Part shown: positions 16,046-25,510 of the stretch, in pieces | Layout of the letters: the number at the start of each line of letters is the position of its first letter | Numbering within the stretch: the first letter of the stretch is position 1 | NCBI GenBank assembly: GCA_947086655.1 | Contig: CAMTZM010000026.1 | Span: 1-34,307 of the forward strand | Length of the DNA: 34,307 nucleotides | Reading direction: 5' to 3' | Origin: an uncultured Eubacteriaceae bacterium | GTDB lineage: Bacteria; Bacillota; Clostridia; Lachnospirales; CAG-274 | Program-made: the position numbers and the translations under genes | The notes under the pieces: generated by a model | Told to the model about the DNA's origin: nothing | What the model saw: only the letters and a program-made list of their open reading frames with translations | Database searches by the model: none

Positions 16046-18283
16046 ATGAAATTACATAATTTTAAAAAAGTTTTTACTTTGATTATGGCAAATGTTTTAT
16101 TTTTTAGCGGTATTTTTGTGAAAACATATGCCGCTCCGGCATCTGTAACAGTAGATGAGGCAATGTATATTAATCTTGATTATTATGGAACTCCTTCTGA
16201 TACAACAATAGTAAAAGGCTATTCATTAAATGGAAATACAGAATTTACAGACTTTGGAAAGTATAAAAATATAACAAATATGACTAATCATGTAAAACCT
16301 GAAAATATTGAAGACGGTATAAAATGGAATTTACCAGAAGGATTAAGAAGGTTTTATTTTGAATGTACACCTGAGCATAATATAGAACTTCCTTGGAATT
16401 TTGATATATCATATAAATTAAATGGAGTGCCATATAACGCTGATAAGCTTGTTGGAGCATCAGGACTTGTTGAAATTAATATACATTGTATACCAAATGA
16501 GAAAAGCGGAGAATATTATAAAAATAATATGCTTTTACAAGTAGCGTCAATTTTTGACATGGAAAAAGTGTATAGCTTAGAAGCTCCGGGAGCGCAGCTT
16601 CAAACAATGGGAAGCCATAAAGCAGTTATATTTGCAGCTCTTCCCGGAGAGGATATGACATATACAATGAGAATAGGTTCTGATTGCTTTGAAACAACAG
16701 GAATAACAATTTTAATGATTCCCGGAACGCTTGAACAGTTTGAGAAAATAAAAGATTTAAAGGATGCTAAAGATACGCTTAAAGATTCAGCAGATTCTAT
16801 ATATGATAGTGTTAATTCAATACTTGGAATAATTGAAGGAATGGATAAGGGTATTAATGAAACAAAAGAAGGTCTTCAGATACTTGATAATGCAAGGGAA
16901 TACATAAACAGTTCAAAAGATGATGTTTATGCAAATACAGATAAGTTTTTTGAGAGCCTTGATGATGTTTCCGAAAAAATAAATGAATTGATACCTCATA
17001 TTCAAAACGCCCAAAATTTGATTAGTACATTAAATTCTGATATAAATAATATTATGGATACAATTAATCAGACAAAGGAACATTTAAGTAAACTATCAAA
17101 AATAATAGATAATGTGCAAAAAGACCTAAAAGCTTTACAAGATATGCTTGCAGATTTTGACGATAAGAAAGAAGATAGAAAAGAAATAACAGATAATCTT
17201 TCAAAAAATCTTAATGAACTTACAACTACTTTAACATGGTTAAAAAATGACCTTGATAAACTTGGTGATGATACTGAAGATTTAAGGGTATCAACTATGG
17301 ATTTTAGAAATAATCTTAATCCAATTTCGGTATCTATTCCAATTATTTCTTCTGACATTGACCCAAGTCAGTTGCCGGCGGAACTTGGTATGATAGTTTC
17401 AATACTTCATACAACGCTTAATGAGTTTGTTTCAAGTACTAATTCTGCTCTTGACGATGCATGCAGTCATTTTAATTATGCACTTGATAAATCAACAGAT
17501 ATAGTAAATGATTTGTCAGATTTTTTAAGAAGTTCTCAAGACGTTTTTGTATCACTTGAAATGTTTTCAGAAAGAGGAAAAGAAATATCAAGTTCTCTTA
17601 ACGATACCATAGATTTAGCAAATACATATTTTGATTTAATTGATGAACATTATGAAAATGCCGATAATATTATTACAGAGTTTCAAGAAGTAAATGACAG
17701 AGCACAAAGTTTAATTAATATAAGTATTGAGATAATTGATGATGCTAATAAAATAAATGATACTTTAAATAATTATGAACCGGATGCAATTGAAATGCTT
17801 AATAAATTATCCGATATTACACAAAGTTTAACAAATAGCATTGATAGTGCAAATACAGCGCTTTCCTCTATAAAGGATATTATTCAAAATAGCGGAAAAT
17901 ATTTGAATGATGGAAGTAAAAAAACAATAGATGGCGTAACTGATATTTTAACACAAAGCCTTAATGGTATTTCAATAACTCCTTCTTTACGTAATACAAA
18001 TGATACAATAAAAAATACCATAGATGATGAGATTGATAATTTTGAAAAAGATAATAATTTTATAAATATTGACTCAACTCAAAATTTTGTATCATTTACA
18101 TCAGATAAAAATTTAACGCCTGAGAGTATACAAATTATTTTAAGAACAGATGAAATAAGTCTTGATACAGCAGATGATGAAATAACTGATTATGAAATAG
18201 AAAAAGATACAAAAACATTTATAGACAGACTAAAAAATATATTTATAAAAATTTGGACTAAAATAGAAGAAATTTTCAATTAG
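16046..18283 (+). CDS. Secreted coiled-coil protein, partner of the RND exporter
   Basis: This 745-residue protein has a signal peptide: K-rich start, hydrophobic LIMANVLFFSGIFV and a likely cut after TYA near residue 29. Residues about 30-235 look like a beta-rich globular domain (YYGTPSDTTIVKGYS, ALPGEDMTYTMRIGSDCFETTG). Residues about 235-655 are long amphipathic helices rich in D, N, S and L, with heptad-like spacing: a rod-like coiled coil. The C-terminus ends in an amphipathic helix, with no membrane segment and no LPXTG sorting motif. GGAGGAA precedes the start. It shares a transcript with the RND gene. By analogy with adaptor rods or MMPL partners it may carry substrate through the wall; that is inference. 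Confidence 0.75.
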   Translation: MKLHNFKKVFTLIMANVLFFSGIFVKTYAAPASVTVDEAMYINLDYYGTPSDTTIVKGYSLNGNTEFTDFGKYKNITNMTNHVKPENIEDGIKWNLPEGLRRFYFECTPEHNIELPWNFDISYKLNGVPYNADKLVGASGLVEINIHCIPNEKSGEYYKNNMLLQVASIFDMEKVYSLEAPGAQLQTMGSHKAVIFAALPGEDMTYTMRIGSDCFETTGITILMIPGTLEQFEKIKDLKDAKDTLKDSADSIYDSVNSILGIIEGMDKGINETKEGLQILDNAREYINSSKDDVYANTDKFFESLDDVSEKINELIPHIQNAQNLISTLNSDINNIMDTINQTKEHLSKLSKIIDNVQKDLKALQDMLADFDDKKEDRKEITDNLSKNLNELTTTLTWLKNDLDKLGDDTEDLRVSTMDFRNNLNPISVSIPIISSDIDPSQLPAELGMIVSILHTTLNEFVSSTNSALDDACSHFNYALDKSTDIVNDLSDFLRSSQDVFVSLEMFSERGKEISSSLNDTIDLANTYFDLIDEHYENADNIITEFQEVNDRAQSLINISIEIIDDANKINDTLNNYEPDAIEMLNKLSDITQSLTNSIDSANTALSSIKDIIQNSGKYLNDGSKKTIDGVTDILTQSLNGISITPSLRNTNDTIKNTIDDEIDNFEKDNNFINIDSTQNFVSFTSDKNLTPESIQIILRTDEISLDTADDEITDYEIEKDTKTFIDRLKNIFIKIWTKIEEIFN

Positions 18284-18302
18284 AGAATGTATATTAATAT
18301 TT

Positions 18303-18371
18303 AGGAAATACTGATTTATTTGAAAGAATTATGCATGGCATTTTAAAACTTTCAAATTACCAGTATTTCCT
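18303..18371 (+). terminator. Long nested hairpin after the RND/coiled-coil pair
   Basis: AGGAAATACTG at 18303-18313 pairs with CAGTATTTCCT at 18361-18371. Inside it TTTGAAAG (18319-18326) pairs with CTTTCAAA (18349-18356). It is long for a terminator and followed only by TTATAAAA. It may end the upstream transcript or act in the leader of the DUF1294 gene at 18405. Confidence 0.6.
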
Positions 18372-18404
18372 TTATAAAATATTAATTTTTATGGAGGAAT
18401 ATAT

Positions 18405-18674
18405 ATGAGTAAGTATGGCAGTTTAATTTTAATATACTATTTATTTTTAAACATAATTTTATTTATACTTATGGGAATTGATAAATATAAAGCCATAAAG
18501 CATAAATGGAGAATTAAAGAATCGCTATTATTTATATTTGCATTATTAGGAGGAGCAGCAGGCGGTTTTTGTGCTATGTTTTTATTTCATCATAAAACAA
18601 GAAAAATTATGTTTTATATTGTTTTTATATTAGGATTGTTATTTCATAGCAGTATTTTAATTTATCAAATATAG
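18405..18674 (+). CDS. DUF1294 small membrane protein
   Basis: This 89-residue integral membrane protein has about three hydrophobic stretches: YYLFLNIILFILMGIDKYKA, a central LLFIFALLGGAAGGFCAMFLFHHKT and a C-terminal IMFYIVFILGLLF. The motif GIDKYKAIKHKWRIKE followed by LLFIFALLGGAAGG and HHKTRK is the DUF1294 signature. Its function is unknown. GGAGGAA sits ahead of the ATG. The last 10 nt overlap the end of the convergent MATE gene. Confidence 0.88.
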   Translation: MSKYGSLILIYYLFLNIILFILMGIDKYKAIKHKWRIKESLLFIFALLGGAAGGFCAMFLFHHKTRKIMFYIVFILGLLFHSSILIYQI

Positions 18675-19999
18675 TTATATTTTTTTCTTTTAACTATGAA
18701 AAAGTATATTGTTACAATAAATGCTTCCATTTCCGCTACTACTATTGCCCACCATATTCCGTTTATACCAAAAATAGCTGGTAAAATTAATATGCTTCCA
18801 ACTTCAAAAACAAATGTACGTAAAAATGATATAACAGCAGATACAACACCATCGTTTAATGCAGTAAAAAACGCCGAACCGAAAATTCCGAACCCACTGA
18901 AAAGAAAAGCAAGTTCATAAATTTGAAATGCATTAACTGTTATATAAAAGAGTTCCTTATCATATCCAACAAATATATTGGATAAAGGAAAAGACAATAT
19001 TTTAGCTGATAACACCATTATAGCCCCTGTAATTCCAATTAATGTAAGACTTTTACGAAACATATTTTTTAATTCAACATAATTTCCTGCTCCATACTGA
19101 TAACTTATAATTGGAGCACTACCCATAGAATATCCATAAAATATAGCTGAAAATATAAAACCTACATACATTATAACTCCGTATGCTGCAACGCCATTTT
19201 CTCCTATAATTTCCATAAGCTTATAATTATATAACATTACAACAACAGAGGCAGCAATATTTCCTACTAATTCCGAAGAACCATTTAAACATGTTTTTAA
19301 TAAAATTTTTCCATAAAATTTTGTTTTTATTGTAAATCTTAATAAACTGTTATTTTTACTTAAAAAATAAATAATTGCTATAATAGCTCCGGTAATCTGA
19401 CTTAGCGCTGTGGCAAAAGCAGCTCCAAATAAACCAAATTTTAAAATAGCTACAAAAAGAGTATCTAATATTATATTCATACTGCCAGATATAAGCGTTA
19501 CAGCTAAGCCTAATTTAGGTTTTTCAGCTAATATAAAAAAACTTTGGAATGTGTTTTGAAGCATGAAAAACGGAAGAGCAAAAAGAATAACCTTTCCATA
19601 AAGTACACAGTTTTCAAGCATACTTCCTTTGGCACCTAATAATTGAGAAAGAGGTTTTATAAAAAGTATACCGATAATTGCAAAAACTGTTCCTACTAAA
19701 ATTACAGTATATATAAGCATAGAAAAATATGAATTTGCTTTATCTTTATACCCTTCTCCTAAAGTCTTTCCTACAATAGCTGTACCGCCGGCACCAATCA
19801 TAAAACCAAATGCTCCTAAAATTATTAAAACAGGCATAATTAAATTTACTGCTGCAAATTGAGTTTTTCCAGCAAAATTTGATACAAATAAACCGTCTAC
19901 TACACTATAAATTGATGTAAAAATCATCATTATAACAGAAGGAAGAATAAAACGCAGTAGTTTGTTATAAGTAAAATGGTCGGATAACTGTATTCTCAT
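18665..19999 (-). CDS. MATE family efflux transporter
   Basis: This 444-residue multidrug and toxin extrusion exporter has twelve predicted membrane helices in two related halves. It starts FTYNKLLRFILPSVIMMIFTSIYSVVDGLFVSNFAG, typical of the DinF/MepA-like clostridial branch, and has GFMIGAGGTAIVGKTLGEG and ISYQYGAGN. It exports cationic compounds by Na+ or H+ antiport. Length is complete. The start has AGGAGC ahead. An extended -10 and an inverted repeat lie upstream. Tail-to-tail with the DUF1294 gene. Confidence 0.92.
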   Translation of the reverse strand: MRIQLSDHFTYNKLLRFILPSVIMMIFTSIYSVVDGLFVSNFAGKTQFAAVNLIMPVLIILGAFGFMIGAGGTAIVGKTLGEGYKDKANSYFSMLIYTVILVGTVFAIIGILFIKPLSQLLGAKGSMLENCVLYGKVILFALPFFMLQNTFQSFFILAEKPKLGLAVTLISGSMNIILDTLFVAILKFGLFGAAFATALSQITGAIIAIIYFLSKNNSLLRFTIKTKFYGKILLKTCLNGSSELVGNIAASVVVMLYNYKLMEIIGENGVAAYGVIMYVGFIFSAIFYGYSMGSAPIISYQYGAGNYVELKNMFRKSLTLIGITGAIMVLSAKILSFPLSNIFVGYDKELFYITVNAFQIYELAFLFSGFGIFGSAFFTALNDGVVSAVISFLRTFVFEVGSILILPAIFGINGIWWAIVVAEMEAFIVTIYFFIVKRKKYNYI

Positions 20000-20023
20000 A
20001 ATAAAACGCTCCTTTTAATACAA

Positions 20024-20086
20024 ATTATATCAAAATTATTATTTTAAGGTTAAAATTTAATTTTAATAATTATAATACCTTAAAAT
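20024..20086 (-). promoter_or_regulatory. MATE promoter with inverted repeat
   Basis: On the minus strand an extended -10, TGATATAAT, occupies 20032-20024; a weak TTAACC -35 lies about 18 bp upstream. ATTTTAAGGT (20041-20050) and ACCTTAAAAT (20077-20086) form a 10-bp inverted repeat flanking the -35 region. This could be an operator; no linked regulator was identified. Confidence 0.4.
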
Positions 20087-20130
20087 GTATAATATATCAA
20101 TGCTTTTAATTAAATTATGTAATTCATTAT

Positions 20131-21042
20131 TTAAAAAGTAATTTCTTTATTTTCAAGTGCCTTCACAAATTTCAATACGCTTTCCGACGGATGTATTGCA
20201 TAAAGAAGTCCATATGGAATACTATAATCCCAATTTACTGGAATACTGACTAAAGCAGGATGTACATCCTGCCAGCACTCAATTGTCAACAATACATTCA
20301 TAGTTTCTGCACATCGGTTAAAAACAGATATATCATAGAAATGAGGTGTATCTTCAATTTGAATTTGAGGATGTTTTTTTGACAGGTCACTTCTAAGAAA
20401 ATCATTTATATTAGAATCTCCAGCCTTAACCATCATAAGTGTTTCACCATACAAATCTTCAATATTTAATATTTTTTTCTCTGCAAGCCGGTGATTTCTG
20501 GAAACGGCGCACATTTTTTTATAACGACCAAGCGGTAGCATTTTGCATTTATCAAGCCACATTCTGGAATCACATACGGCAATCAGAAAATCAAACTTAG
20601 TTCCCAATTGTGATATCTCGGTAAGTATACCTTCATGATTATCCTCAAAAGGTACAATGTGCAGTCGATAATTTAGAAATTCGTTGAGGTTGGCATCTTG
20701 AATAATCTGATACCATAAATCCATAAAAGGCTTAGCAGGATTAAGTATAGATGTTCCCACGCAAAAAGAAGCCTCTCTGACTTGCATTGCCTGTCTTGCA
20801 TTTTCAATGGAATGTTTTGAATAATCAAATAAAAACTTAGCATCCTTGTAAATAATTTCACCGCTAGGGGTTAAGTGTACGCCTTGTGGAGTCCTCTCTA
20901 ACAGTTTTAAATTAAGGTGGTTTTCTAAGGAATTAATCTGTTTCATGACAGCGGTTGGGGAAATATATAAGCTCTCTGCAGCTTTTGTAAAACTGCCTCT
21001 GTCTGCAACGCATACAAATACCGTTAATTGACTGTTAAACAT
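20131..21042 (-). CDS. LysR family transcriptional regulator
   Basis: This 303-residue regulator has an N-terminal winged helix (GSFTKAAESLYISPTAVMKQINSLENHLNLKLLERTPQGVHLTPSG) followed by a substrate-binding domain. The start at 21042 is chosen because GGAGG lies 7 nt upstream; a longer frame reaches 21156 but has no ribosome binding site. It is divergent from a flavodoxin gene, and their spacer holds a LysR-type dyad. It probably controls the flavodoxin/CMD-cupin genes. The coding sequence is less AT-rich than its left neighbours, as is the whole cluster up to 22970. Confidence 0.88.
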   Translation of the reverse strand: MFNSQLTVFVCVADRGSFTKAAESLYISPTAVMKQINSLENHLNLKLLERTPQGVHLTPSGEIIYKDAKFLFDYSKHSIENARQAMQVREASFCVGTSILNPAKPFMDLWYQIIQDANLNEFLNYRLHIVPFEDNHEGILTEISQLGTKFDFLIAVCDSRMWLDKCKMLPLGRYKKMCAVSRNHRLAEKKILNIEDLYGETLMMVKAGDSNINDFLRSDLSKKHPQIQIEDTPHFYDISVFNRCAETMNVLLTIECWQDVHPALVSIPVNWDYSIPYGLLYAIHPSESVLKFVKALENKEITF

Positions 21043-21095
21043 AATCATGCCTCCAAGTATAAACTTTAAATTAATACTATAATAACATATTGGAG

Positions 21096-21125
21096 ATTCT
21101 ATATCAAGAATACTCTGGCTATAAT
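21096..21125 (+). promoter_or_regulatory. LysR-type dyad and promoter of the flavodoxin gene
   Basis: ATTCT (21096-21100) and AGAAT (21107-21111) flank six bases, a T-N11-A-like LysR box. TATAAT lies at 21120-21125, 30 nt before the flavodoxin start, so the dyad sits in the -35 region, where LysR regulators activate. Confidence 0.5.
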
Positions 21126-21154
21126 ATAAATATAACAGAAAAGGAGAGGATGAC

Positions 21155-21661
21155 ATGTCAGAGTTAATCGCATATTTTTCAAGAGGACATCAAAATTATG
21201 TAAATGGATTAATAAAAAATTTGGATATTGGCAATACGGAAGTTGTTGCTGGTATTATTCAAAAGTTGACAGGAGCTGAAATGTTCAAGATAGAACCACT
21301 TAAAGAGTATTCAAAAGATTACAACGAATGTATTGCACAGGCGCAGGCAGACCAGCGTAGAAATGCTCGACCAGAACTGAAAAAATATCCCGAAAGTCTT
21401 GATATATATGATACGGTCTATATTGGATTTCCAAATTACTGGAGTACAATGCCTATGGCGGTGTTTACTTTTCTGGAGCATTTTGATTTTACTGGAAAAG
21501 CAATTTTTCCATTCTGCACACATGAAGGAAGCGGCATGGGTAACAGCGAAAAGGATATAAAACGGCTTTGTCCGAAAGCAAAAGTAAAAATTGGACTGGC
21601 AATTCGTGGAGGTGATGTGGCTGGCTCAGAAACGGACATTAAAAAATGGTTATGTTTATAA
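21155..21661 (+). CDS. Flavodoxin family protein
   Basis: This 168-residue flavodoxin-like protein has the N-terminal strand and loop LIAYFSRGHQNYV, then YDTVYIGFPNYWSTMP (the second flavin loop, with the W/Y stacking residues), and FPFCTHEGSGMG near residue 125 for FMN contact. Such proteins bind FMN and act as small quinone or electron-transfer reductases. AAGGAGAGG precedes the ATG. It is followed by the CMD-cupin gene in the same orientation and faces the LysR gene. Confidence 0.88.
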   Translation: MSELIAYFSRGHQNYVNGLIKNLDIGNTEVVAGIIQKLTGAEMFKIEPLKEYSKDYNECIAQAQADQRRNARPELKKYPESLDIYDTVYIGFPNYWSTMPMAVFTFLEHFDFTGKAIFPFCTHEGSGMGNSEKDIKRLCPKAKVKIGLAIRGGDVAGSETDIKKWLCL

Positions 21662-21907
21662 CATAAGAAAGAGAAATAAAAATATTGTTTTAAATAAAAC
21701 ATATAATATGACAGTTTTACAGACTTTTACATGTTACTTACCAAAATAGCTAAACTGGTACATATGCAGGAAAATGTAGGGAGTGATTTTAAAATTTTAG
21801 AGAAGTATATTTATGGTTTAATTAAGAAAGCAGTGCTTAATAATTATTGAGAATTTATAATATTTTTTATATTCATAGAAAAATAATAATTGATGGAGGG
21901 AAATAAT

Positions 21908-22690
21908 ATGGCAATAAAACAAACAGCCGGAAGAGACGCTTTGGGGGAATTTGCTCCTAAATTTGCACAGCTTAACGATGATGTGCTATTTGGTGAGGTA
22001 TGGAGCAGAGAGGATAAACTTTCTTTAAGAGATCGTTCATTAGTCACAGTGACAGCGTTGATGGCACAGGGACTTACGGATTCTTCTTTCAAGTACCATT
22101 TGATGTCGGCAAAGAAAAACGGAATTACAAAGTCAGAGATTGCTGAAATACTGACACATGCGGCATTCTATATAGGATGGTCGAAAGCATGGGCAGCATT
22201 TTACATGGCAAAGGAGATATGGGCAGATAATTCAGATACTTTCGATGAAAAAACAGCTCATGAAAATAGCATGGTATTTCCTATTGGGCAACCCAATGAC
22301 GGTTTTGCCCAGTATTTCATTGGACAAAGTTTTCTTGCTCCGCTTTCCACAGAGCAGGTCGGTATTTTCAATGTGACATTTGAGCCTGGATGCCGTAACA
22401 ATTGGCATATACACCATGCAGATAAAGGCGGTGGGCAGATTCTTGTCTGTGTGGCTGGACGTGGACTTTATCAAGAGTGGGGGAAAGAAGTGCGTGAACT
22501 TAAGCCCGGTGATGTAGTCAATATTAAGACCGGCGTTAAACATTGGCATGGAGCGGCATCAAATAGCTGGTTTTCCCATCTGGCAGTTGAAGTACCAGGA
22601 GAAAATGGAAGGAGTGAATGGTGCGAGGCTGTGAGCGACGAGGAATATATGGGATACAGTTCCTCTGAAAAGGGTACAGCAGAAAAGTGA
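21908..22690 (+). CDS. Carboxymuconolactone decarboxylase - cupin fusion
   Basis: This 260-residue two-domain protein starts at ATG 21908, with GGAGGG 6-11 nt upstream. Residues about 10-110 are an AhpD/CMD-like helical domain (LRDRSLVTVTALMAQG, HAAFYIGWSKAW) without an AhpD CxxC. Residues about 125-240 are a cupin with metal-type histidines at H167 and H169 (NNWHIHH), the PGD turn near 200 and KHWHGA (H212, H214). These fusions occur in Firmicutes beside flavodoxin and aldo/keto reductase genes, and here a truncated aldo/keto reductase follows. Reaction unknown; a small-molecule redox role is inferred. Confidence 0.88.
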   Translation: MAIKQTAGRDALGEFAPKFAQLNDDVLFGEVWSREDKLSLRDRSLVTVTALMAQGLTDSSFKYHLMSAKKNGITKSEIAEILTHAAFYIGWSKAWAAFYMAKEIWADNSDTFDEKTAHENSMVFPIGQPNDGFAQYFIGQSFLAPLSTEQVGIFNVTFEPGCRNNWHIHHADKGGGQILVCVAGRGLYQEWGKEVRELKPGDVVNIKTGVKHWHGAASNSWFSHLAVEVPGENGRSEWCEAVSDEEYMGYSSSEKGTAEK

Positions 22691-22817
22691 AAACATTGAT
22701 TTTATAATATTCTTATGGCTACAATACAAAGAAAATTGTATGAATAATATAGAAATAAACATATGAAACCATACTTGTGACCTCATTAGACAAAAGGAAC
22801 AGAGAATAAAAAAATAA

Positions 22818-23825
<1,008 letters not shown>

Positions 23826-24024
23826 TCATATTAAAAATCTTACAGGAACTAAGTTTTCGTTAGACCTTTATTGTTATATGTAAATTTATTAAGTGTATTA
23901 GAATTTTTATAAATTCTTATTTTTCATTTATTTATATTATTTTTACATATTGCTTATTATTTTCTTCAAGAAGTTTAATTAAATATTTTTTTCTAATTCT
24001 TTATGTTATTGTATAATATGTTTC
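23826..24024. other. AT-rich spacer in decay zone
   Basis: The spacer lies between the MATE fragment and the XRE remnant. No gene or structured element was recognised. Confidence 0.4.
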
Positions 24025-24133
24025 TTATCGAAAAGCTAATAATTCACTTACACTTATTTCAAGAGTATTGCATAAATTTTTAATAGCTTTTAATTGTAAT
24101 AATAATTTTCTTAAATATACTAATATTTTTGAT
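24025..24133 (-). pseudogene. Remnant of an XRE helix-turn-helix regulator
   Basis: Between stops the minus strand reads ...LKAIKNLCNTLEISVSELLAFR. This matches the last helices of XRE domains (LKxIAxxLxVSxxELL). The recognition helix and start are gone. It is short, so the identification is moderate. Confidence 0.4.
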
Positions 24134-24148
24134 TACAATTTAAACTAA

Positions 24149-24185
24149 GCAAGCAGGCAACTGAAAATATCAGTCTCCCGCTTGC
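24149..24185 (-). terminator. Terminator of the radical SAM gene
   Basis: On the minus strand GCAAGC, GG, ACTG pair with CAGT, CC, GCTTGC around ATATTTT with small mismatches; T-rich sequence follows (TTAGTTT). It lies 27 nt past the radical SAM stop. Confidence 0.65.
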
Positions 24186-24211
24186 CTATTGAAATTTTTT
24201 ATAAACATTTT

Positions 24212-25219
24212 CTAATTTCTGTTAAACCAAGCACAGTTTATACATTTTTCTGGCATATTTTCTTTATCGTTTACTAATTTACGTAATTTATTATATTTCT
24301 GACTTTGCCATAACTCTAAAAAACTGCCATCTTTTATACTCCCTACATATTCACCTATATTACAACATAGATATACATCTCCGTTATATGCAATGGAAGC
24401 ACTTACAAAAGGAGCATTACAAACTGTATTTATCAAAAAATCTTCCTCATTGTAATATTTTTCGCCTGTAAATACATAATTACCAACTTTTGTTGGAAAA
24501 ACACTAAGAAACATATTATTTTTGTGAATATAATTATATGTTTGTTCAAGTTCACTACATAGTTTTTTTGGATTATTCGGCGAATATTTATCAGGTGCCG
24601 AAACCACTCCCAAACCAATACGACGAATTCCTAAGTTATGCGCAAGTTTTACAATATTTAAAACATCATTCTGATTTTCTTTTTGTACCGAAATGTAAAA
24701 CTCTGGTGAATGTTCAATAGGAAAGTCTTTATATTTTAATGCTGCATTTTTGGCATTATTTATAATTTGCTCAAAATTAGAGCCGCATCTGATATTTTCA
24801 AATGTATTCTTATCAGAACCGTCAAAAGAAATTGTAATTTTGACTTTTTCATCAAAAAGAAAATTCAGTATTTTATCAGATAAAAGTATACCATTTGTAG
24901 AAATCTCTACAATACAATCATTTCTTTTTTTATTATTTAAAAATTGTACTCTCTCACGAAAGTCCTTTACCAAAAGTGGTTCACCCCAATTAAATAAAGA
25001 GTAACATTTAACAAAAGGAGATGTCTCTTCTATGATTTTTTTAAATAAATTCATAGACATTGTTTTACCGCTGATTGAAATTTTGCTGCGGCACATTTTG
25101 CAAAACAAGTTACAATCTTCTGTAATATCAATATACAGTCTTTGTGGACATAAAAAATTATCACCGCATTCATCAATACCTTGAAGAAACGAATAACTGT
25201 TGTTTAAATAATACTTCAT
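24212..25219 (-). CDS. Radical SAM / SPASM domain protein
   Basis: This 335-residue protein starts at 25219, chosen for GGAGG 8 nt upstream; a longer frame to 25258 has no such site. The radical SAM cluster motif CxxxCxxC is C36, C40 and C43 (EDCNLFCKMC). SAM-binding elements follow: LFNWGEPLL, STNGILLS and ISFDGSDKNTFENIR. The C-terminal quarter is a SPASM-like domain with cysteines in VCNAPF, YLCCNIGEYVG and EKCINCAW, for extra FeS clusters. Such proteins modify peptides, proteins or small molecules. No precursor peptide ORF or RiPP exporter was recognised beside it, so the substrate is unknown. The upstream region carries unusual inverted repeats. Confidence 0.88.
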   Translation of the reverse strand: MKYYLNNSYSFLQGIDECGDNFLCPQRLYIDITEDCNLFCKMCRSKISISGKTMSMNLFKKIIEETSPFVKCYSLFNWGEPLLVKDFRERVQFLNNKKRNDCIVEISTNGILLSDKILNFLFDEKVKITISFDGSDKNTFENIRCGSNFEQIINNAKNAALKYKDFPIEHSPEFYISVQKENQNDVLNIVKLAHNLGIRRIGLGVVSAPDKYSPNNPKKLCSELEQTYNYIHKNNMFLSVFPTKVGNYVFTGEKYYNEEDFLINTVCNAPFVSASIAYNGDVYLCCNIGEYVGSIKDGSFLELWQSQKYNKLRKLVNDKENMPEKCINCAWFNRN

Positions 25220-25270
25220 AACTTTAACCTCCAAATGAAATTTTATTAAATACATCAATTACATTTAGGT

Positions 25271-25335
25271 CAAAATCATGTTCGGATTTTAATTATGCTT
25301 CATACATTCTATCCGAATCAGATTTTGTATGAAGC
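25271..25335. repeat. Interleaved inverted repeats upstream of the radical SAM gene
   Basis: CAAAATC-3 nt-TTCGGAT (25271-25287) pairs with ATCCGAA-3 nt-GATTTTG (25311-25327). GCTTCATACA (25297-25306), in its loop, pairs perfectly with TGTATGAAGC (25326-25335). The two stems interlock. They lie 52-116 nt upstream of the radical SAM start and about 180 nt upstream of the AraC start. Confidence 0.75.
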
Positions 25336-25445
25336 TAAAACATTAATTATCGGCATGTAATTCACCCTCTAATATTAAAATTTCTAACTTAATTTTATTA
25401 TATATCAAATACAGACAGATTTCATGTGTTTTTATAATTTATTTA

Positions 25446-25475
25446 TTGGATATATATTAGAAAATATGATATAAT
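25446..25475 (+). promoter_or_regulatory. Promoter of the AraC-family gene
   Basis: TTGGAT at 25446-25451, 18 bp, then TATAAT at 25470-25475 with an extended TG (TGATATAAT). The start codon is at 25511. Confidence 0.6.
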
Positions 25476-25510
25476 AAAAATGATTAAAAATAATATTGGA
25501 GGAGTTGTAT

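Noticed and set aside
21731..21850. 39-codon plus-strand ORF between flavodoxin and CMD-cupin genes
   Set aside because: No ribosome binding site and no recognisable similarity; likely chance or an unidentifiable remnant.
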